The notes: generated by a model not told the origin, from the sequence alone. Counted from the stretch's first letter, positions 50,363 through 59,371 are shown. The stretch: DNA of 64,000 nucleotides from Streptomyces canus (GCF_030816965.1 NZ_JAUSYQ010000002.1:9910001-9974000); one strand, 5' to 3'. Made by a program: numbers and translations.

Positions 50363-52162
50363 ATGTCCTCCGTTCCCCTCAGCAGGCGCTCCCTCATCAA
50401 GGCGGCCGCCCTCGCCGGCGGTACCGTGGCGTTCGGTCTGCCGCAGGCCCTGTGGCCCGCCACCGCCGAGGCCTACTCGGTCTCGTCGAAGATGGACTGG
50501 TGGTACCAGGCCCGGTTCGGGATGTTCATCCACTTCGGGTCCTACTCGCGCCTCGCCCACGGCGAGTGGGCCTTCGCCACCGACTCGCCCAACTGGACCA
50601 AGGACACCTACCAGGAGCAGGTGAGCAGGGGGTTCAACCCGTCCGGCTTCAACGCCAACACCATCGCCGACCTGGCCAAGAACGCAGGCATGAAGTACCT
50701 CGTGATCACCTCCAAGCACCATGAGGGCTACGCGATGTGGGACTCCGACGTCCCCGGCTTCACCGACACCACCGGCACCAAGCTGTACAACCTGCGGGAC
50801 TACAGCGGCTTCCAACGCGACCTGCTGAGCGAGCTGAAGACCGCGTGCGAGAGCCGGGGCATCAAGTTCGGGCTCTACTACTCGATCCTCGACTGGAACC
50901 ACCCCTCCCAGACCGTCGACAGGCAGCACAGCTTCTCCACCATGTCGTCGCTGACCGCCCGTGCGGCCTACATCAACGACATGAAGGCGCAGCTGCAGGA
51001 ACTGCTGAACCGCTACGACCCGGCCCTTCTGTGGTTCGACGGCGACTGGTGCGGCAACCCCGCCACGCCCACACTCCCGGACTGGTGGACCCAGGCCGAC
51101 GGCGTGGACCTGTACAACTGGCTGATGGCTCGCAAGCCCAACCTCGTCGTCAACGAGCGCGTCAAGCGGGACCACAACCTGGGCGACTACGCGGTCGCGG
51201 AGTTCGGCATCCCCGCCGCGCCGCTGGACCGGCCGTGGGAGGCCTGCGCCACCATGAACGACGCCTGGGGCTACAACCAGTGGAAGGAGAGCCAGTACCG
51301 TTCGGTCCAGACCATCGTCCAGGAGATGGTCACCGTCGTCTCGAGGGACGGCAACTACCTCCTCAACATCGGCCCCAAGGGCGATGGCACCGTGACCGCC
51401 GGTTCGGTGACCGTTCTGAACGGCATGGCCTCGTGGACGGCCACCTACGGCGACAGCATCCAGGGCACCAGCGGCAGCCCCTTCGCCACCGAGCCGTCCT
51501 GGGGCAGGATCACCAAGAAGAACGGCAAGCTCTTCGCCCACGTCTTCAACTGGCCCACGGGCGGCATCCTGCAGATCCCGGAGGTGTACAACACGATCAA
51601 CCGCGTCTACCTGATGAACAACCCCGGCGCCAACCTCAACCACTGGGTCAGCGGCGGGCAGATCAACATCCAGGTGCCGGCCAATGCGCCCGACGCGAAC
51701 GACTCCGTCGTCTGCGTCGAGGTAAACGGCATGCCGGCCGTCCTCGCGGGCGGCGTCTACCGGCTCCTCTGCGCCCGTAGCGGCAAGGCTCTCGACAACT
51801 ACAACACCACCGCCGAAGGCAACCAGGTCATCCAGTGGGCCCCCAACGGCGGCACCCCCCAGCAGTGGACGATCACCGACCTGGGCCACGGCTACTACAA
51901 GCTGCTCTGTGTCCGCAGCGGTAAGGCCCTCGACGACAACAACAGCACCGGCGACGGCGCGGGAATGGTGCAGAGGACCGACAACGGCAGCTACCAGCAG
52001 CAGTGGGCCATCACCTCCCTGGGCGGCGGCGGGTACCGGCTCATCAACCGCCACAGCGGAAAGGCACTGGACAACGGCAACACCGACGCGGACAGCCAGG
52101 TCATCCAGTGGACCCCCAACGGCGGCGCCCCGCAGCGGTGGAACATGACCAAGGTCGGCTGA
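50363..52162 (+). CDS. Secreted GH29 alpha-L-fucosidase with ricin-type CBM13
   Basis: This enzyme releases L-fucose from glycans outside the cell. The 599-residue protein has a twin-arginine-type signal (SRRSLIKAAALAGGTVAFGL), a GH29 domain with WWYQARFGMFIHFGSYS, YLVITSKHHEGYAMWDS and nucleophile Asp226 in LLWFDGDW, then a beta domain. It ends with a C-terminal ricin-type trefoil of three repeats (each with a SGKALD motif and a Q-x-W-type end such as QQWTI or QRWNM). AGGAG lies seven bases before the ATG. Operators 4 and 5 place it under the same control as the uptake and catabolic genes. Confidence 0.93.
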   Translation: MSSVPLSRRSLIKAAALAGGTVAFGLPQALWPATAEAYSVSSKMDWWYQARFGMFIHFGSYSRLAHGEWAFATDSPNWTKDTYQEQVSRGFNPSGFNANTIADLAKNAGMKYLVITSKHHEGYAMWDSDVPGFTDTTGTKLYNLRDYSGFQRDLLSELKTACESRGIKFGLYYSILDWNHPSQTVDRQHSFSTMSSLTARAAYINDMKAQLQELLNRYDPALLWFDGDWCGNPATPTLPDWWTQADGVDLYNWLMARKPNLVVNERVKRDHNLGDYAVAEFGIPAAPLDRPWEACATMNDAWGYNQWKESQYRSVQTIVQEMVTVVSRDGNYLLNIGPKGDGTVTAGSVTVLNGMASWTATYGDSIQGTSGSPFATEPSWGRITKKNGKLFAHVFNWPTGGILQIPEVYNTINRVYLMNNPGANLNHWVSGGQINIQVPANAPDANDSVVCVEVNGMPAVLAGGVYRLLCARSGKALDNYNTTAEGNQVIQWAPNGGTPQQWTITDLGHGYYKLLCVRSGKALDDNNSTGDGAGMVQRTDNGSYQQQWAITSLGGGGYRLINRHSGKALDNGNTDADSQVIQWTPNGGAPQRWNMTKVG

Positions 52163-52226
52163 GCCGCTCCGAAGTGGCGCGCCCCGGGCCCGTCACGCGG
52201 CGGAAGCAGTGACTTGCGCAGACCTC

Positions 52227-52262
52227 CGTGCTCCCACCCGAAAGTCCTTGGGTGGGAGCACG
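52227..52262. terminator. Hairpin terminator after the fucosidase
   Basis: CGTGCTCCCACCC and GGGTGGGAGCACG form a perfect 13-bp stem with a 10-base loop, 65 bases after the fucosidase stop. A short run of T follows. It closes the fucose cluster. Confidence 0.85.
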
Positions 52263-52353
52263 TTGGTCGTCACAGAAACCGAAAGCTCGGCGGCAACCTT
52301 TTCGCCTCCCGCGGCCACTGAGTGGTGCAACACCGACACGCTCTTCCGAACGG

Positions 52354-53319
52354 ATGAACATGCAAGAGACACGCCAGGCCGCGCGGCAGCGCAGGCGCAG
52401 ACGCCGGCTGATGGTGGGCAGCACCGCGGGGCTGGTCGTCACGGGTCTTCTCGTCTGCCTGGCCCTGACGATGCGACCGAGCAGCGAGGACGATGCCGGG
52501 CGGGCCGCGGCCACGGCCGTCGCGGACTCCCAGGAGACGCGAACGCCGTTGTCGCCGGCCGATACGAAGGCCCCCACGCCGTCCCCTTCCGCGGTCTCCG
52601 CGTCCCCCTCGGCCAAGGCCAAGAAGCCGAAGGCCTCCGCGTCCCCGTCGGCGAGGAAGCGGTCATCGGCCTCCCCGCGGAAGGCGCCCGCCGCTTCGTC
52701 CCTGGCCGGACGGATCCGGGGCAAGGTCACCTACCCCGGAGTCGCCACCGTCTACAAGGCCGGGGTCGGGGACGGTGCCTGCTCGTACGGCCCGAGCAGC
52801 GACATGATGATCGCGGCGATGAACACCACCGACTACGAGACCTCCAAGGCCTGCGGCGCATACGTGTTCGTCCGCGCGGCGAACGGCGCCTCCGTCACGG
52901 TCCGGATCACCAACGAATGCCCCCTGCCCTGCGCGCCGGGGCAACTAGACCTCAGCGAACAGGCCTTCGCCGAACTGGCCCCCGTCTCGACCGGCCGACT
53001 CGCCGTCACCTGGAGCCTGGTGAGCCCCGGCTCGGTGGGCACGATCTCGATCCGCTACAAGATCGGATCCAACCCCTACTGGTGCGGCGTGCAGGCCATC
53101 GGCCACCGCAACCCGCTCGCCCGCCTGGAGGTCCGCACCGGCGGCGGCTGGCGCCCACTGGCCCGCACCGACTACAACTACTTCCTCTCGCCCGATGGCA
53201 GCGGGTGTGGCAAGGCGATCAGACTCACCGACATCTACGGAGAGCAACTGACCGTCAACGGCATCGCCTTGCGGCCGGACGTCGTGCAGTCGACGGGGGT
53301 CCAGTTCGCCCGGCACTGA
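52354..53319 (+). CDS. Secreted or membrane-anchored expansin-like protein
   Basis: Bacterial expansins loosen cellulose networks without hydrolysis. The 321-residue protein has one N-terminal membrane or signal helix (LMVGSTAGLVVTGLLVCLAL), a Ser/Pro/Lys-rich linker to about residue 120, a double-psi beta-barrel domain (GKVTYPGVATVYKAGVGDGA to ITNECPLPCAPGQLDLSEQA, including the conserved Asp), and a C-terminal beta domain (SIRYKIGSNPYWCGVQAIGH to the end) in the CBM63 position. The start is uncertain: no clear Shine-Dalgarno precedes either ATG (a second lies two codons later). It converges on the GH12 gene. Confidence 0.8.
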   Translation: MNMQETRQAARQRRRRRRLMVGSTAGLVVTGLLVCLALTMRPSSEDDAGRAAATAVADSQETRTPLSPADTKAPTPSPSAVSASPSAKAKKPKASASPSARKRSSASPRKAPAASSLAGRIRGKVTYPGVATVYKAGVGDGACSYGPSSDMMIAAMNTTDYETSKACGAYVFVRAANGASVTVRITNECPLPCAPGQLDLSEQAFAELAPVSTGRLAVTWSLVSPGSVGTISIRYKIGSNPYWCGVQAIGHRNPLARLEVRTGGGWRPLARTDYNYFLSPDGSGCGKAIRLTDIYGEQLTVNGIALRPDVVQSTGVQFARH

Positions 53320-53374
53320 GCCCCGCCCAGGGCGATACGAACCAGCGGCGGACGCGGGCCTGATCCGAGCCGAC

Positions 53375-53405
53375 GCACCGGCCGCGGTCCGCCCGCGGCC
53401 GGTGC
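53375..53405. terminator. Bidirectional hairpin terminator
   Basis: GCACCGGCCGCGG and CCGCGGCCGGTGC form a perfect 13-bp stem around a 5-base loop, between the convergent expansin and endoglucanase genes. Confidence 0.85.
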
Positions 53406-53515
53406 TTGAGGCCGAACCGTGCGGGCGCACCACAGCCGCCCGGTCAGGAAAGAACTGCTTCCCCGTCGAGTCGGCGCGCGTCGGCCTCGCCGTCACCAAC
53501 CAGGACGGGTGTGTG

Positions 53516-54646
53516 TCACACGGTGGCGCAGGAAGTGCCGTTCAGGCTGAAGGCGGAGGGCTTGGCGAAGGTACCGCTGGAGGTGCCCTGAAACCCGAAG
53601 GTCGCCTGACCGCCGGCCGCCAGCTCGCTGTTGTGGCTCACGTTGCTCGCCGTGACCGCTCCTGACGACCCGGAGAGGTTCGCGTTCCAGGCGCTGGTGA
53701 TCTGCTGCCCGGAGGGGAGGGTGAACGCGAGCTTCCAGCCGCTGACGGGGGAGGCACCGGTGTTGGTGATGGTGACGTCGGTGGTGAAGCCGCCCTGCCA
53801 GGCGTTCGCCCCGTACGCCACCTTGCAGGCCGTGGAGCCTCCCGGTGTGCCTGGGTCGCCGGAGGAGCCCTTGTTGACGGTGGAGGAGAACGAGGTCACG
53901 GCGAGGCCGGTGCCGTTCTGCCAGGGTTCGAAGCCCGCCTGAACACTCGTCAGGTACCAGCTGTTCTGCGCGAGTCCCCGGGAGACGGCCTGTCGGGCGA
54001 AGTCCATGACGTCGAAGTTCCAGCTGGTGATCGCCGACGGTGCGACGAAGGACAGTACGTCGTTCGAGCCGTTGTTGCCGGACCACACCTGCCAGTTGCG
54101 CCCTCCCACGTTGGCGTTGCCGACCGGGGAACCGATGGGCTGGACTGATCCGACCCTGTTGAACCAGATCATGATCTCGGTCCGGTTCACGCCGTCGGTG
54201 CGGGGGGTGGGGTCGAGCCAGATGTCGTACGCGGCGTCGTACACCGCGTCGTTGACGTAGTTGAAGGAGATGCTCGAGGGCGCGGTGGAGATGGTGTTGA
54301 GCTGGGCGGGGAGGCTGGTGCCGGGAGAGCAATTGGTGTAGTGGCAGCCGTTGTAGAGGGACGGGTAGGACTTCGGGGCGCCGTTCGTCGGAACGGATCC
54401 GTCGGCCTGGGTGATCCTGAATCCCGAGTCGGTCGCGGTGACGCACTGGGTGGCGCTGGTGCCCCAGCGGTTGTTCTGGACCACGTAGCGACCCTGGATG
54501 GTCGTCGTACCGAAGGGTTGGCAGATCGTGGTGTCGGCCTGCGCGACGGGGGCGGTGGTCAGCAGCGCGGCGAGTGAGACGAGCGAGGTGAGCAGCGCGC
54601 CGAGCAGGCCACGCGCGCGGCGGGCATGGAGCCGTGAAGGACGCAT
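53516..54646 (-). CDS. Secreted GH12 endoglucanase with CBM2
   Basis: This enzyme cleaves beta-1,4-glucan chains. The 376-residue protein (from MRPSRLHARRARGLLGALLT) has a signal peptide ending at AQA near residue 37, a GH12 jelly-roll with nucleophile Glu157 in DGVNRTEIMIWFNR and acid/base Glu240 in VQAGFEPWQNGTGL, a Gly/Pro/Ser linker (GSSGDPGTPGGST), and a C-terminal family 2 cellulose-binding module (CKVAYGANAWQGGFTTDVTI to GTSCATV) with its disulfide-forming end cysteines. GAAGAGGA precedes the ATG. A perfect CebR box lies 58 bases upstream of the start. Confidence 0.93.
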   Translation of the reverse strand: MRPSRLHARRARGLLGALLTSLVSLAALLTTAPVAQADTTICQPFGTTTIQGRYVVQNNRWGTSATQCVTATDSGFRITQADGSVPTNGAPKSYPSLYNGCHYTNCSPGTSLPAQLNTISTAPSSISFNYVNDAVYDAAYDIWLDPTPRTDGVNRTEIMIWFNRVGSVQPIGSPVGNANVGGRNWQVWSGNNGSNDVLSFVAPSAITSWNFDVMDFARQAVSRGLAQNSWYLTSVQAGFEPWQNGTGLAVTSFSSTVNKGSSGDPGTPGGSTACKVAYGANAWQGGFTTDVTITNTGASPVSGWKLAFTLPSGQQITSAWNANLSGSSGAVTASNVSHNSELAAGGQATFGFQGTSSGTFAKPSAFSLNGTSCATV

Positions 54647-54704
54647 GCGGATCCTCTTCAGGGTGGGGGAGAGGTAACCGGGACGTGCTCCCACTCCTAG
54701 CGAA

Positions 54705-54718
54705 TGGGAGCGCTCCCA
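54705..54718. promoter_or_regulatory. CebR-type operator TGGGAGCGCTCCCA
   Basis: This perfect CebR palindrome lies upstream of the endoglucanase. It is the second of three such boxes in the window, and the gene for a CebR-like repressor begins about 1.2 kb away. Confidence 0.9.
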
Positions 54719-54868
54719 ATTCTGGGCTCGCCAGGACTGTAGGGAGTGTTCAGGTCCATGACAAGGCTGTCGACAGGAACACGTTGAACCGATTTGGGAG
54801 CCTCAGGTCAGACAGGGGGAGACGCGGAATGCGGCTCTCGGGCTCTCCTCGGCGGTGGTGCGGGCGCG

Positions 54869-55891
54869 TCAGGTCGACTCGCGGACCACCAACTCCGTAC
54901 GGAGGATGACATGACGCCAGGCCACGGCGCCCTCTTCCATTTCCTCGAGAAGCAGCCGGATCATGACCCGCCCGACCTCTTCGATCGGCTGACGCACCGT
55001 GGTCAGGGGTGGTTCGGTCCGCTGGGCCAGCGGAAAGTCGTCGAACCCGATCACGGAGACATCCTCGGGCACCCGGCGTCCGGCCGCGCGCAGGGCCTCC
55101 AGGGCTCCCGCGGCCGTGGTGTCCGACGCGGCGAGGACACCGTCGATGTCCGGATGCCGTTCGAGGAGCTCGGCCATGGCGAGGCGCCCGCTCTCCGCCG
55201 TGAAGTCGCTCTCGGCGACGCGGGTCCGGTCGGCCTTCAGGCCCGCCAGCGCCAGGGCCTCTTCGTAGCCGCGCAGCCGGCACTGGGCGGCGTGCAGGTC
55301 GAGCGGCCCGGTGATGGTGGCGATGACCCTGCGGCCCCGCTGCACAAGGTGGGAGACGGCGCTGCGCGCACCGCCGACGTTGTCCATGTCGACGTAACTG
55401 ACGTACTCGTCGCCGGAGCGGCGCCCCAGCAGCACCGTCGGCAGCCGGGCCTCGGCGAGCATGTCCGGCAGCGGATCACCGGCATGCACGGACATCAGCA
55501 GGACGCCGTCGACCCGGCCGCCGCGCGCGTACTCGAGGAAGCGCTGCCGTTCGGCGTCCGAGCGGACCAGAGTCAGCAGCAGTTGCATTCCGGTGTCGGT
55601 CAGGGCGTCCCCGAGCGAGGTGACGATCTCGGAGAAGAAGGGCTCCGCGAACTGCCGCCAGTCCGGCTCCGTCATGACCAGGGCGACGGCGTCGGCCCCC
55701 CGCCCGGCCAGGGAGCGGGCCGCGAGATTGGGCACATACCCGAGTTCGTCGATGGCTCGCTGCACGGCCCGACGTGTCGACTCCTTCACGCCCGCGGCGT
55801 TGTTGATGACGCGGGAGACCGTGCCTCGTCCCACCCGTGCGTGGGCGGCCACCTCCTCCAGCGTCGGTGCCCCCGGGCGTCGCCTGCCCAT
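54869..55891 (-). CDS. cebR: LacI-family repressor, CebR-like
   Basis: The 340-residue protein has the LacI helix-turn-helix and hinge, TLEEVAAHARVGRGTVSRVI, NNAAGVKESTRRAVQRAIDE, LGYVPNLAARSLAG. A periplasmic-binding-type effector domain follows (AVALVMTEPDWRQFAEPFFS, VDGVLLMSVHAGDPLP, DIDGVLAASDTTAAGALEAL, VPEDVSVIGFDDFPLAQRTE). Recognition-helix sequence and boxes on both sides fit CebR, the cello-oligosaccharide sensor. Three targets in the window (xylanase, endoglucanase and a ruined sugar-binding gene) would form its local regulon. It lies 222 bases upstream of the endoglucanase on the same strand. Confidence 0.88.
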   Translation of the reverse strand: MGRRRPGAPTLEEVAAHARVGRGTVSRVINNAAGVKESTRRAVQRAIDELGYVPNLAARSLAGRGADAVALVMTEPDWRQFAEPFFSEIVTSLGDALTDTGMQLLLTLVRSDAERQRFLEYARGGRVDGVLLMSVHAGDPLPDMLAEARLPTVLLGRRSGDEYVSYVDMDNVGGARSAVSHLVQRGRRVIATITGPLDLHAAQCRLRGYEEALALAGLKADRTRVAESDFTAESGRLAMAELLERHPDIDGVLAASDTTAAGALEALRAAGRRVPEDVSVIGFDDFPLAQRTEPPLTTVRQPIEEVGRVMIRLLLEEMEEGAVAWRHVILRTELVVREST

Positions 55892-55993
55892 GCCACCTCC
55901 CCCAAGAGATCACCGATCTTACCGGCCGGAGGAGATCGCGCACTTGACTTCACCAGGGGTGTGGATACAGAAGGCCGTCCTGCCGCCCACGCT

Positions 55994-56007
55994 TGGGAGC
56001 GCTCCCG
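55994..56007. promoter_or_regulatory. CebR-type operator, one mismatch
   Basis: TGGGAGCGCTCCCG differs from the consensus box at the last base. It lies between the divergent LacI gene (103 bases away) and the remains of a sugar-binding protein gene, so it once controlled a transport operon and may still control the regulator. Confidence 0.8.
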
Positions 56008-56052
56008 AAGTGACTGAGTCAATGGGGTCGACAACGGAACCGCCCGCCCCTC

Positions 56053-56262
56053 AACGGGCTGCTCCAGTCGGCGACGGTTCCCGAGCCGCTGTCCGAGCAG
56101 GGATGGCAGAAGATCGACGAGTTCAACCGCGCCTTCGCCGGCAAGCCCGCCAGCGGCTACGTCGCTCCGGTGCACATCGCGACAGCCGACAACAGCGGCG
56201 GCAAATCCGCCTGGGACCCCAGCGGGTACCGCGAGGCCTACCGGAAGCTCTGGGGGAAGTGA
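56053..56262 (+). pseudogene. C-terminal relic of a ribose-type sugar-binding protein
   Basis: The last 69 codons of a periplasmic sugar-binding protein remain: PEPLSEQGWQKIDEFNRAFA, GKPASGYVAPVHIATADNS and WDPSGYREAYRKLWGK before the stop. The frame is open for only 13 further codons upstream. The N-terminal four fifths, including the lipoprotein signal, are gone. A CebR box lies about 45 bases upstream, so a deletion seems to have joined the old promoter to the gene's tail. Confidence 0.75.
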
Positions 56263-56401
56263 CCCGAGCGACCTGGGCCACAGTCACCCTGAGCCACACC
56301 CCAGGCTGTCCCTCCTGCTTTCCCCGGCGGGAGGGGCAGCGCCTCACCACCTCCCGCCCTCGTCCGCTCGTCTCCATCCTGGAGTTCGCCCGTGCACCTG
56401 T

Positions 56402-56580
56402 TGGACCGAGTTGGACCAGCGGGCGGTGGACACCGCACGCGTCCTGGCCGCCGACGCCGTACAGAAGGTCGGCACGGCCATCCCGGTACGGCGATGAGCC
56501 TGGCGCCCGCCGCCTGCACCCTCTTCCAGAAGGTGATGCGGCACGACCCGGCCGACCCCGGCCGGGTCGGCCGCGTTCGG
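56402..56580 (+). pseudogene. N-terminal relic of transketolase
   Basis: WTELDQRAVDTARVLAADAV then QKVG matches the start of actinobacterial transketolases. After a single-base loss the match continues in the next frame as GTAMSLAPAACTLFQKVMRH and DPADPGRVGR. The remaining 600 or so residues are absent. The piece lies 140 bases after the sugar-binding relic and just before a transaldolase relic. Confidence 0.75.
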
Positions 56581-56618
56581 CTCCGCCGACGGATCAACGC
56601 CGCCCAACGGCCTGGACG

Positions 56619-56700
56619 GATCTGGAATGGCCGCACGCCGACAAGCAGCGTCCGTTGTGGTCCTCGGGCGGACGTCAAGGACCCGGCCTGCCCAGACAGG
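56619..56700 (+). pseudogene. Internal relic of transaldolase
   Basis: ADKQRPLWSS followed after a frameshift by VKDPACPD matches the RPLWASTGVKDPAY stretch of transaldolase, which contains conserved substrate-binding residues. Nothing else of the gene is recognisable. In Streptomyces tkt and tal are adjacent in this order, so both relics probably come from one deleted operon. Confidence 0.65.
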
Positions 56701-56875
56701 GCGGCGGCGCCTCCAGTCGACCGGGCCGGTCGGCACGGCCTCGGTACGAGCGTCCTGGTCGGTCGGCGCAGGCCGGAGTCCGCCCGGAAGCCGCTGGGCC
56801 ACTACCTGGACGGGCTGTTCTGCCGTACGTGAGCGAGCGCGCCGTACCGCCGCCGGGTCCGGTCGAGCCGTCGTC

Positions 56876-57604
56876 CTACGGCGTGCCCGGTGCTGTGCCG
56901 GCCAGGTAGACGGTGTTGGCCGAGGTGCCGCCCTGAAGGGGGTTGTCGAAGTCGACGACATGGGCTGCCGACTGTGCGAAGACCTCCCTGAGCGCGGAGG
57001 TGAACTCCTCGTCGGGCGGGTCGTTCGACCACAGGGCGAACACCCCGCCGGGGTGGAGGTGTTCGGCGAGGGCGCGCAGCCCGACAGGCTGATAGAGCGC
57101 GGCGTGCCGGGGATGGAGCACATGGCGCGGTGAGTGGTCGACGTCCAGCAGGATGGCGTGGAAGCGGCGGCCCGGCTCCTTGGGATCCAGACCGCCGGAG
57201 TCGGCGGCCAGCGCGAAGAAGTCGCCGTGCACCAGGCGGCAGCGGGCGTCCGACGTCAGTCGGGCCCCGAGGGGCACCAGGTGCCGCTGGTGCCAGTCGA
57301 TGACTTCTGCGAGCGCGTCGATCACGGTCAGCGAGCGCACCCGGGGGTCGTCCAGCGCCGCCTGGGCGGTGTAGCCGAGCCCGAGTCCGCCGACGGCGAC
57401 GTCCAGTTCGGTGTCCGGCAGCTGCGCCAGTGCGAGTTCCGTGAGCGCGATCTCGCCGGTGGTGAAGAGGCTGGACATCAGGAACTCGTCGCCGAGTTTC
57501 ACCTCGTACACGTCGTCTCCCGAGACCGGGTGACGGCGCCGGCGCAGACTGATCTCGCCGATCGGTGTCGGTTGCCAGTCGATCTCCTCGAAGCGCAGAC
57601 TCAT
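56876..57604 (-). CDS. Spermidine synthase-like SAM-dependent methyltransferase
   Basis: The 242-residue protein has the Rossmann fold of the spermidine synthase/methyltransferase superfamily: VYEVKLGDEFLMSSLFTTGE, the glycine-rich motif LDVAVGGLGLGYTAQAAL, an acidic residue in LTVIDALAEVIDWH, then CRLVHGDFFALAAD and HAILLDVDHSPRHVLHPRHA. The aspartates typical of true spermidine synthases are not clearly placed, so a different small-molecule substrate is likely. The gene stands alone, 81 bases after the RNase J gene on the same strand; an operon with it is possible. Confidence 0.8.
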   Translation of the reverse strand: MSLRFEEIDWQPTPIGEISLRRRRHPVSGDDVYEVKLGDEFLMSSLFTTGEIALTELALAQLPDTELDVAVGGLGLGYTAQAALDDPRVRSLTVIDALAEVIDWHQRHLVPLGARLTSDARCRLVHGDFFALAADSGGLDPKEPGRRFHAILLDVDHSPRHVLHPRHAALYQPVGLRALAEHLHPGGVFALWSNDPPDEEFTSALREVFAQSAAHVVDFDNPLQGGTSANTVYLAGTAPGTP

Positions 57605-57685
57605 CCGCTCACCCTTCTGACGTTCGTTCGTGGATGCATGAGTGGCGAAGCAGGCGTGGGAGCGGGGAGTCGGGCGGCGGCTGTC

Positions 57686-59371
57686 TCAGGCGTCGATGAC
57701 GACCGGGATGATCAGCGGCCTGCGACGGTGGGCGCGGAACGCCCAGTTGCCCACGGCGCGGGCGATGAGCTGTTCGAGCTGGTGGGCGTCGCCGACGCCT
57801 TCCTGAGCGGCGGTGGCCAGGGTCTTCTCGATGACGGGGATCACCGGCTCGAAGGTGCTCTCGTCGTGGACGAAACCGCGGGCCAGGAAGTCGGGGGCCT
57901 CGGCCAGCGCGCCGGTGTCGGCGTCGACGAGAGCCACGACCGTGATGACGCCCTCCTGAGCAAGCGTGACCCGGTCCTTGAGGGACGCTTCGGTGGCGCC
58001 GCCGACTTCCATGCCGTCCACGTAGACGTTGCCCGCGGGCACCTTGCCGACGATGGAGGCGCGCCCGTCGACGAGGTCGACGACGACACCGTCCTCGGCG
58101 ATCACCACTCGCTCGGGATCGACGCCGGTACGGATTGCGAGGTCGGCGTTGGCCCGCAGGTGACGGAACTCGCCATGAACGGGCATGACGTTGCGGGGCC
58201 GGACGATGTTGTAGCAGTAGACGAGTTCCCCGGCGCTGGCGTGGCCGGAGACATGCACCTTGGCGTTGCCCTTGTGCACGACGTTGGCGCCCCACCGGGT
58301 CAGGCCGTTGATCACCCGGTAGATGGCGTTCTCGTTGCCGGGGATGAGGGAGCTGGCGAGCAGGACGGTGTCGCCCTTGCCGATACGGATCGCGTGGTCG
58401 CGGTTGGCCATCCGCGACAGGGCGGCCATCGGCTCACCCTGGGACCCCGTGCACACCAGGGTGATCCGATGGTCCGGCAGCTTCTCCAGTTCCTTGGCGT
58501 TCACGACCAGACCGGACGGGACCTTGAGATAGCCGAGATCGCGGGCGATGCCCATGTTCCGGACCATCGAACGGCCCACGAAGGCCACCTTGCGACCGTG
58601 CTGGTGGGCGGCGTCCAGGACCTGCTGGATGCGGTGCACATGGCTGGCGAAGCTGGAGACGATGACCCGCCGCGGGGCGGTCCTCAGGACCTGCTCGATC
58701 GCGGGGTTCAGTTCACGTTCGGAGGTGGTGAAGCCGGGGACCTCCGCGTTGGTGGAGTCCGTGAGGAACAGGTCCACGCCCTCCTCGCCGAGGCGGGCGA
58801 AGGCGCGCAGGTCGGTGATGCGGTCGTCCAGGGGGAACTGGTCCATCTTGAAGTCACCGGTGTGCAGCACCAGGCCGGCCCGGGTCCGCAGGGCCACGGC
58901 GAGGCCGTCCGGGATGGAGTGGTTGACGGCCACGAACTCGCAGTCGAAGGGACCGAAGCCGCGCCGGTCGCCCTCCCGCACGCGCACCGCGCGGGGGCGG
59001 ATGCCGTGCTCCTTGAGCTTGGCCTCCAGGAAGGCAAGGGTGAGCTTCGAGCCGACGACCGGGATGTCCCTCCGTTCGCGCAGCAGATACGGCACGCCCC
59101 CGATGTGGTCCTCGTGGCCGTGGGTGAGCACGACGGCCACGATGTCGTCGAGGCGATCCCGGATCGAGGTGAAATCGGGCAGGATCACATCCACGCCCGG
59201 CTGGTTCTCCTCCGGGAACAGCACCCCGCAGTCGACGATCAGCAGCTTGCCGGCATGCTCGAAGACGGTCATGTTCCGGCCGATTTCGCCCAGACCGCCC
59301 AGGGCGGTCACCCTCAGTCCGCCGTCGGGCAGTGGCGGGGCGGCTTTGAGTTCTGGGTGCGGATGGCTCAT
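57686..59371 (-). CDS. rnj: Ribonuclease J
   Basis: RNase J is a zinc-dependent endo- and 5'-exoribonuclease for mRNA decay and rRNA maturation. The 561-residue protein has the metallo-beta-lactamase motif THGHEDHIGG (residues 83-92), GDFKMDQFPLD, the beta-CASP domain with TDSTNAEVPGFTTSERELN, SFASHVHRIQQVLDAA and GHASAGELVYCYNI, and a C-terminal domain from about residue 450. In Streptomyces the housekeeping RNase J gene is normally next to dapA, which is not seen here, so this may be a second copy. Its neighbours, a methyltransferase and an HxlR regulator, give no functional hint. Confidence 0.93.
   Translation of the reverse strand: MSHPHPELKAAPPLPDGGLRVTALGGLGEIGRNMTVFEHAGKLLIVDCGVLFPEENQPGVDVILPDFTSIRDRLDDIVAVVLTHGHEDHIGGVPYLLRERRDIPVVGSKLTLAFLEAKLKEHGIRPRAVRVREGDRRGFGPFDCEFVAVNHSIPDGLAVALRTRAGLVLHTGDFKMDQFPLDDRITDLRAFARLGEEGVDLFLTDSTNAEVPGFTTSERELNPAIEQVLRTAPRRVIVSSFASHVHRIQQVLDAAHQHGRKVAFVGRSMVRNMGIARDLGYLKVPSGLVVNAKELEKLPDHRITLVCTGSQGEPMAALSRMANRDHAIRIGKGDTVLLASSLIPGNENAIYRVINGLTRWGANVVHKGNAKVHVSGHASAGELVYCYNIVRPRNVMPVHGEFRHLRANADLAIRTGVDPERVVIAEDGVVVDLVDGRASIVGKVPAGNVYVDGMEVGGATEASLKDRVTLAQEGVITVVALVDADTGALAEAPDFLARGFVHDESTFEPVIPVIEKTLATAAQEGVGDAHQLEQLIARAVGNWAFRAHRRRPLIIPVVIDA

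Noticed and set aside
51750..52150. Three internal repeats at the end of the fucosidase.
   Set aside because: They are the standard beta-trefoil repeats of a ricin-type CBM13, not a novel repeat.
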